NCBI GenBank assembly: GCA_910586315.1 | Contig: CAJUIP010000024.1 | Location: forward strand, 1 to 54,651 | Origin: an uncultured Lachnospiraceae bacterium | GTDB taxonomy: Bacteria; Bacillota; Clostridia; Lachnospirales; Lachnospiraceae | Direction: 5' to 3' | Length of the DNA: 54,651 nucleotides | Shown: one piece after another, positions 50,164-54,651 of the stretch | Layout: each line of letters begins with the position of its first letter | How positions within the stretch are numbered: position 1 is the first letter of the stretch | Position numbers and translations under genes: made by a program | Notes under the pieces: model-generated | What the model saw: the letters and a program-made list of their open reading frames with translations, nothing else | Told to the model about the DNA's origin: nothing | Database searches by the model: none

Positions 50164-51291
50164 ATGGAATTTCTGTGGAGCGGCTTACTGTCGGTCACAT
50201 GGCAGCAGGCAGTCATGTACGCAGTGGGGCTGGTGCTGATATACCTGGCTATTGAAAAGGACTATGAGCCGGCGCTTCTTCTGCCCATGGGTTTTGGGGC
50301 GATACTTGTCAACATCCCGTTAAGCGGCGCTTTGAATCAGGTCATGGCCGGCGTGGGGGAAACAAGCGGAATTGTGCAGTGGCTTTTTGAAGTGGGAATT
50401 GAGACGTCAGAGGCATTTCCCCTCCTTCTGTTTATCGGCATTGGAGCCATGATTGATTTTGGACCGCTGTTGTCCAACCCGAAGATGTTCTTGTTTGGTG
50501 CGGCTGCCCAGTTTGGTATTTTCCTTACGGTTGTGTTTGCGGCCGCCATGGGATTTGATATTCGGGATGCGGCTTCTATCGGCATTATCGGCGCTGCTGA
50601 CGGGCCCACTTCTATTCTGGTGTCCCAGGTATTAAAATCCAGGTACATCGGAGCCATTGCCGTAGCCGCTTACTCCTATATGGCGCTGGTACCTATCATT
50701 CAGCCGATGGTGATTAAAGCGGTGACAACGAAAAAAGAACGGGCCATTAAAATGCCCTATCAGCCGGGGAAGGTGAGCCGATTCACAAGGATTGCGTTCC
50801 CGATCATTGTTACTTTTGTGGCGGGACTTGTGGCTCCGGCTTCCGTATCTTTAGTCGGCTTTTTGATGTTCGGAAATCTGATTCGTGAATGCGGTGTTCT
50901 AAACAGCCTTTCAGAAACCGCGCAGAGTACTCTGGCAAACTTGATTACCTTGCTTTTGGGAATTACAATTTCATTTTCCATGAGGGCTGAATATTTTGTA
51001 ACGGCACAGACCCTAATGATTATGGGCCTTGGACTTTTTGCTTTTGTATTTGATACCGTGGGGGGCGTTTTGTTTGCAAAGCTTTTAAACCTGTTTTCAA
51101 AAACAAAAGTGAACCCCATGATCGGTGCGGCAGGCATCTCTGCTTTCCCCATGTCCGCCCGTGTCATTGAAAAGATGGGAGTGGCAGAGGATAGTACGAA
51201 CCATCTGCTGATGCATGCCATCGGCGCCAACGTATCCGGACAGGTAGCTTCGGCAGTGGCAGGCGGCATTGTCCTTGGATTCTTTATGTAG
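50164..51291 (+). CDS. OadB-family sodium-pumping decarboxylase beta subunit-like protein
   Basis: A 375-residue membrane protein of the oxaloacetate/methylmalonyl-CoA/glutaconyl-CoA decarboxylase beta family, which couples decarboxylation to Na+ export. The family IGAADGPTSI motif with Asp146, and the phrases SMRAEYF and GANVSGQVASAVAGG, are intact. No alpha (carboxyltransferase) or biotin-carrier gene is adjacent. It sits behind a manganese-type riboswitch and is followed by a tiny membrane protein, so this copy may be a stand-alone ion transporter or may serve a decarboxylase encoded elsewhere. AAAGGAGGAA precedes the ATG. Confidence 0.92.
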   Translation: MEFLWSGLLSVTWQQAVMYAVGLVLIYLAIEKDYEPALLLPMGFGAILVNIPLSGALNQVMAGVGETSGIVQWLFEVGIETSEAFPLLLFIGIGAMIDFGPLLSNPKMFLFGAAAQFGIFLTVVFAAAMGFDIRDAASIGIIGAADGPTSILVSQVLKSRYIGAIAVAAYSYMALVPIIQPMVIKAVTTKKERAIKMPYQPGKVSRFTRIAFPIIVTFVAGLVAPASVSLVGFLMFGNLIRECGVLNSLSETAQSTLANLITLLLGITISFSMRAEYFVTAQTLMIMGLGLFAFVFDTVGGVLFAKLLNLFSKTKVNPMIGAAGISAFPMSARVIEKMGVAEDSTNHLLMHAIGANVSGQVASAVAGGIVLGFFM

Positions 51292-51303
51292 GGAGGTAAA
51301 GCT

Positions 51304-51423
51304 ATGAACGAAACTGTGTTAATGGCCTTCGAAATCATGTGGAAGGGTATGGTAGGAATTTTTGTTGTAATTGCTCTTCTGGCGCTGGTAGTTTACCTGC
51401 TGGCAAAGTTCGGGAACAGATAA
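51304..51423 (+). CDS. 39-residue single-helix membrane protein, OadG-like
   Basis: A short ORF with GGGAGGTAAAG before its ATG, 12 bases after the OadB-like gene. It encodes 39 residues with one transmembrane helix (about 17-33: VGIFVVIALLALVVYL) and a short charged end. Size and location suggest a truncated counterpart of the OadG gamma subunit, which anchors the decarboxylase complex; the similarity is only general. Confidence 0.75.
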   Translation: MNETVLMAFEIMWKGMVGIFVVIALLALVVYLLAKFGNR

Positions 51424-51474
51424 TCGGTTGTATTGAAAGCGCATTGAAAACTATGTGTGAGGGCGGCAATACCA

Positions 51475-51516
51475 AAGGCAGCTGAACTTCGCGAAAAGCG
51501 GAGAACGCTGCCTTTT
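51475..51516 (+). terminator. Terminator after the OadB-like operon
   Basis: AAGGCAGC (51475-51482) pairs with GCTGCCTT (51507-51514), with an inner CTTCGC/GCGGAG pair, followed by TTTTC. Confidence 0.85.
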
Positions 51517-51556
51517 CGCATACCCACATACCTGCGCGAAAAAAACAAATTTCCTC

Positions 51557-51583
51557 TTGACGAAACAGGAAAGTTGTTATAAT
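51557..51583 (+). promoter_or_regulatory. Promoter of the amino acid ABC operon
   Basis: TTGACG (51557-51562) and TATAAT (51578-51583) are separated by 15 bases, slightly short. A GGGTGC/GCGCCC hairpin lies in the leader close to the ribosome binding site. Confidence 0.65.
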
Positions 51584-51656
51584 GTATATTTACCGCTTTA
51601 GAATTAATATTTATGCAAAAGGGTGCATGGCGCCCGGGTAAGAGGAGGATATAATT

Positions 51657-52514
51657 ATGAAGAAAAAAGTTTTAACCTTAGCGTTGGCAGTATGTATGGC
51701 AGCATCTCTGGCAGGCTGCAGTTCGGGGAGCGGGGAAGAGACCACTGCCACGGCCGCTGAGACAAAAAAGACAGAAGAGTCCGCAGCAAAGGCAGAGGAG
51801 ACCACAGAAAAGGCAGAGGAAACAACCGGGAACGCGGAAGAATCTAAGGCTTCCGGAAATACGCTGGTGATGGCAACAAACGCTGAATTTCCCCCGTATG
51901 AATTTTATGAAGGCGGAGAAATCGTGGGAATTGACGTGGAAATCGCAAAGGCCATCGCAGAGGAGATGGGAATGGATTTTGAGGTAGAGGACATGGCATT
52001 CGATTCCATTATCCCGGCAGTACAGTCCGGCAAGGCCGATTTTGGCGCAGCAGGTATGACTGTGGATGAGAAACGGCTGCAGAGCGTTGATTTCTCCGAC
52101 TCTTATGCGACAGCGACTCAGGTAATTATCGTAAGAGAAGATAGCGGCTTTGCTGCCCCGGATGACCTCAAGGGAAAGACCATAGGCGTACAGCTTGGAA
52201 CCACAGGAGATATCTATGCCGGTGATATTGAGGGTGCAACTGTGGAACGATACAACAAGGGCTTTGAAGCTGTCCAGGCTCTGACGCAGAATAAGATTGA
52301 TGCAGTTGTCATTGACGGCGAGCCTGCAAAGGTTTTCGTTTCTCAGAACGAAGGTTTAAAGATTCTGGATGAGGCCCTGACGGTTGAGGAGTACGCAATT
52401 TGTGTAAAGAAAGGCAACACAGAGCTGGTGGAGGGTATCAATGCTGCCATCGCAAACTTAAAGGAGTCCGGAGAACTGCAGAAGATCGTTGATAAGTATA
52501 TCACGGCAGAATAA
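51657..52514 (+). CDS. Polar amino acid ABC transporter substrate-binding lipoprotein
   Basis: A 285-residue family 3 binding protein. The signal ends in lipobox LAGC (near residue 21), followed by a low-complexity Glu/Ala/Thr linker (about 25-65) that tethers it to the membrane. The mature domain has TNAEFPPYEF, the GIDVEIAKAIAEEMG segment and GAAGMTVDEKRLQSVDFSDSY, typical of glutamine, arginine or cystine binders; the ligand is not determinable. AGAGGAGG precedes the ATG. First gene of a three-gene transporter operon. Confidence 0.95.
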   Translation: MKKKVLTLALAVCMAASLAGCSSGSGEETTATAAETKKTEESAAKAEETTEKAEETTGNAEESKASGNTLVMATNAEFPPYEFYEGGEIVGIDVEIAKAIAEEMGMDFEVEDMAFDSIIPAVQSGKADFGAAGMTVDEKRLQSVDFSDSYATATQVIIVREDSGFAAPDDLKGKTIGVQLGTTGDIYAGDIEGATVERYNKGFEAVQALTQNKIDAVVIDGEPAKVFVSQNEGLKILDEALTVEEYAICVKKGNTELVEGINAAIANLKESGELQKIVDKYITAE

Positions 52515-52527
52515 GAGAGAGTAAAAC

Positions 52528-53220
52528 ATGTGGGAAAATCTAGCAAACAGGTTTGTCCTGAACTTTGTGACGGATAATCAATGGAAATATATTACGGATG
52601 GCCTGGCGATAACTCTAAAGGTGACATTGTTTGCGGGTATTGCAGGAATTATTATCGGATTTCTTATTGCGCTGGTGCGGACCGGCCATGACAAGACCGG
52701 AAAAATGAAAATTCTCAATGTTCTGTGCAGCCTGTACCTGACCGTAATCCGGGGAACCCCGGTGGTGGTTCAGTTGTTGATTATATATTTTGTTGTGTTC
52801 GGGTCGGTGAAAATTGATAAGACACTGGTGGCGATTCTGGCCTTCGGCATTAACTCCGGTGCCTATGTGGCGGAGATATTCCGAAGCGGAATCATGTCCA
52901 TTGAGGCGGGACAGTTTGAGGCAGGGCGCAGTCTGGGGTTTAACTATTCCCAGACCATGTGGTATATCATTATGCCGCAGGCATTTAAAAACGTGCTTCC
53001 GGCCCTCTGCAATGAGTTCATTGCATTATTAAAGGAAACCTCTGTTGCAGGATACATTGCCCTTCAGGATTTGACAAAGGGCGGCGATATTATCCGGAGC
53101 CGTACCTATGACGCGTTTATGCCCCTCATAGCAGTAGCCCTTATTTACCTGACTTTGGTTGTGGTATTCACGAAACTGGTACAGATTCTGGAGAGGAGGC
53201 TCAGAAGAAGTGAGCGATAA
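52528..53220 (+). CDS. Amino acid ABC transporter permease
   Basis: The 230-residue permease of the HisM/GlnP type has about five membrane helices and the family phrases RGTPVVVQLLIIYF and the EAA loop GAYVAEIFRSGI..EAGRSLGFNYSQTMWYIIMPQA. It starts 13 bases after the binding-protein gene and overlaps the ATPase gene by 11 bases. Confidence 0.95.
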   Translation: MWENLANRFVLNFVTDNQWKYITDGLAITLKVTLFAGIAGIIIGFLIALVRTGHDKTGKMKILNVLCSLYLTVIRGTPVVVQLLIIYFVVFGSVKIDKTLVAILAFGINSGAYVAEIFRSGIMSIEAGQFEAGRSLGFNYSQTMWYIIMPQAFKNVLPALCNEFIALLKETSVAGYIALQDLTKGGDIIRSRTYDAFMPLIAVALIYLTLVVVFTKLVQILERRLRRSER

Positions 53221-53956
53221 GATGCAAAAGCCCCTGATTCAGGTGGAAAGTCTGGAAAAAAGGTTTGGAGATCTTCATGTGTTAAAAGGAGTTACTGTGG
53301 AGATTAAAAAGGGCGATGTGGTTTTTGTGGTGGGACCTTCCGGCTCAGGTAAAAGTACCTTCCTCAGGTGTTTAAACCGTCTGGAGGAGCCCACGGCAGG
53401 AAAAATCTTTTTTGAAGGCGTGGACATCACGGACCCTAAAACAGATATTGACCGGCACCGCCAGAAGATGGGGATGGTATTCCAGCAGTTTAACCTGTTT
53501 CCACATATGACGATCATGAAAAATCTGACCATTGCCCCCACGAAGCTTCAGGGGAAAAGTCAGGAGGAAGCAGAAGAAACAGCAATACAGCTTCTTAAAA
53601 GAGTCGGCCTGGCCGACCGGGCCGGTGCCTACCCAAGCCAGCTTTCCGGCGGGCAGAAGCAGAGAATCGCCATTGTCCGCTCCCTGTGCATGAAGCCTGA
53701 TGTGATGCTGTTTGACGAGCCCACGTCGGCTTTGGACCCGGAGATGGTGGGCGAGGTATTAAGCGTTATGCGCGATCTGGCAGAAGAAAAGATGACCATG
53801 GTGGTGGTAACCCACGAAATGGGCTTTGCCAGAGAGGTGGCGACCAGGGTTATGTTTATGGATGAGGGATATTTCGTGGAGGAAAACGAGCCCGGAGAAT
53901 TTTTCGGGCACCCGAAAAACGAACGCCTGAAAAATTTCCTGAGCAAGGTCCTTTGA
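53210..53956 (+). CDS. Amino acid ABC transporter ATP-binding protein
   Basis: The 248-residue ATPase of the GlnQ/HisP type has Walker A GPSGSGKST, the Q loop FQQFNLFPHMT, the signature LSGGQKQRIAIVRSL, Walker B VMLFDEPTSALDP and the H loop THEMGF. GTG 53210 is chosen because AGGAGG (53194-53199) is 10 bases before it; the ATG at 53222 has no ribosome binding site. Only six bases separate its end from the convergent downstream gene, with no evident terminator between. Confidence 0.95.
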   Translation: MSDKMQKPLIQVESLEKRFGDLHVLKGVTVEIKKGDVVFVVGPSGSGKSTFLRCLNRLEEPTAGKIFFEGVDITDPKTDIDRHRQKMGMVFQQFNLFPHMTIMKNLTIAPTKLQGKSQEEAEETAIQLLKRVGLADRAGAYPSQLSGGQKQRIAIVRSLCMKPDVMLFDEPTSALDPEMVGEVLSVMRDLAEEKMTMVVVTHEMGFAREVATRVMFMDEGYFVEENEPGEFFGHPKNERLKNFLSKVL

Positions 53957-53962
53957 TAAAAT

Positions 53963-54322
53963 TTAGCTTAACATTCCCCCAGCCATTCCGCTCAGGGTAC
54001 ACATAGCCAGGACTGTGGCAACATGAAGGGGCTCTGCTGTGATGCTGCCGTCCTGAAAAAAGGACATGAGAAAGAGAAAAGCAAAATAAAGCCCGCCGGT
54101 GAGGAGTCCCCAGAAAAACCGGCGGGTTTTCTGAGTCTTACCGGCAAGAAAGCCGCCAATGAGGCAGGAGACAATATACACTCCGTTGACTCCCATATTT
54201 ACCTGACTTTCCGGAAGACGGAATTTAAAAAGAACAAAAGCCAGTCCGGCCAGAAGAATGCCGGAGATTATGTAGGTGATAATCAGTGTGCGTATCACAC
54301 GCCATATTTTTTGGCTAACCAT
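53963..54322 (-). CDS. TIGR04086-type small membrane protein
   Basis: A 119-residue protein with four hydrophobic segments (about 10-32, 42-61, 68-88, 98-118), matching in size and layout the TIGR04086 family (YrzE-like) found widely in Firmicutes, whose function is unknown. AAAGGAGCGGG precedes the ATG. It converges with the amino acid ABC operon. Confidence 0.8.
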   Translation of the reverse strand: MVSQKIWRVIRTLIITYIISGILLAGLAFVLFKFRLPESQVNMGVNGVYIVSCLIGGFLAGKTQKTRRFFWGLLTGGLYFAFLFLMSFFQDGSITAEPLHVATVLAMCTLSGMAGGMLS

Positions 54323-54448
54323 GAACCCGCTCCTTTCGTAACTGAATATGCCTTGGCCCTATTATGATACTGGCTCCCGGGAGTGAACAGTAACATAAAA
54401 TCGGCCTGTTTGCTAAATGATATTCACCGCACCTTCGAATTATCCCTA

Positions 54449-54477
54449 TTGCAACTTGGAAATTGGTATGGTATAAT
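54449..54477 (+). promoter_or_regulatory. Candidate promoter into the terminal tandem repeat
   Basis: TTGCAA (54449-54454) and TATAAT (54472-54477) are 17 bases apart on the plus strand; the -10 lies inside the first palindrome of the tandem repeat. The stretch 54323-54448 shows no gene. Confidence 0.5.
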
Positions 54478-54651
54478 GTCGCCAGACATTATACCTGTGC
54501 ATCTGGTTTCTGCGTTTACCGCAGAAAGCCAGGCACTGGAATCCGCCGGAGGCACCATGGCCGCTTGCGGACATGGTATAATGTCGCCAGACATTATACC
54601 TGTGCATCTGGTTTCTGCGTTTACCGCAGAAAGCCAGGCACTGGAATCCGC
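54468..54651 (+). repeat. 105-bp hairpin-rich tandem repeat, cut by the window end
   Basis: One full unit (54468-54572) is followed by 79 bases of a second that are identical throughout. Each unit has a perfect 11-bp hairpin (GGTATAATGTC/GACATTATACC), a CTGG..TTCTGCG/CGCAGAA..CCAG hairpin, and ACCATG..CCGC/GCGG..CATGGT, which reaches into the next unit and competes with its first hairpin. No ORF is apparent. The array continues beyond the window. Confidence 0.85.

Noticed and set aside
54468..54651. CRISPR array
   Set aside because: The whole 105-base unit is repeated without distinct spacers, and no cas genes are present.

Overview
The window reads as chromosomal DNA of an anaerobic, Gram-positive, spore-forming Clostridia member, most likely Lachnospiraceae (Clostridium cluster XIVa-like); the species is not determined. 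Reasons: roughly half G+C, strong AGGAGG-type ribosome binding sites, TTG/GTG starts, a spoIIM gene, an [FeFe] hydrogenase, a T-box tyrS leader, the recA-recX-rny and pth-mfd orders, and the nudF-spoIIM-xerD order shared with Bacillus. It is mostly core genome. I see no phage, plasmid, IS transposase, rRNA, tRNA or CRISPR array.

Layout. 0.2-3.9 kb (+): a rhomboid-fold membrane protein, pyruvate kinase and a lysA-type decarboxylase in one operon. 4.2-5.1 kb: a leaderless subtilisin. 5.3-9.4 kb: a phosphate module (NptA-type Na/Pi transporter with PhoU tail, PhoP-type regulator, PhoR-type kinase) behind an in-phase Pho box. 9.4-13.1 kb: recA (SOS box), recX and rny. 13.2-16.4 kb: the methionine transporter metN-metI-metQ, preceded by a Met/Cys-rich 41-codon leader ORF and an attenuator-like terminator. 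16.4-19.6 kb: proC, nudF, spoIIM, xerD. 19.6-26.4 kb (-): a solute-binding lipoprotein, a 1311-residue hybrid sensor kinase and an FAD oxidoreductase. 26.7-30.4 kb: an FAD/Fe-S oxidoreductase and [FeFe] hydrogenase pair. 30.5-31.9 kb (-): a MATE exporter. 32.3-37.9 kb: pth, mfd and an aldehyde dehydrogenase. 37.9-39.7 kb: T-box plus tyrS. 39.8-41.1 kb: an M20 amidohydrolase. 41.2-45.2 kb (-): a MarR regulator with a heterodimeric ABC exporter. 45.3-47.6 kb (-): tdh-kbl, threonine to glycine plus acetyl-CoA. 47.9-49.9 kb: thiT and a CNNM/CorC-type protein. 50-51.4 kb: an OadB-family sodium-pump subunit and a 39-residue membrane peptide behind a yybP-ykoY (Mn2+) riboswitch. 51.6-54.0 kb: a polar amino acid ABC transporter. 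54.0-54.3 kb (-): a TIGR04086-type membrane protein.

The most unusual material is noncoding: (1) the Met/Cys-rich leader ORF ahead of metNI, which looks like ribosome-mediated attenuation of a methionine transporter; (2) a manganese-type riboswitch in front of an oxaloacetate-decarboxylase beta-like gene; (3) a 167-bp palindromic MITE-like element at the metI stop codon with a rearranged inverted copy inside the tyrS leader; (4) a family of GTTCAGCC-ended palindromic repeats after several genes; (5) a 105-bp hairpin-rich tandem repeat that runs off the right edge and whose lead palindrome resembles one upstream of xerD.

Functions were assigned from motifs and remembered family features only; no database search was possible. 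Starts were re-chosen where a ribosome binding site clearly favours another codon.
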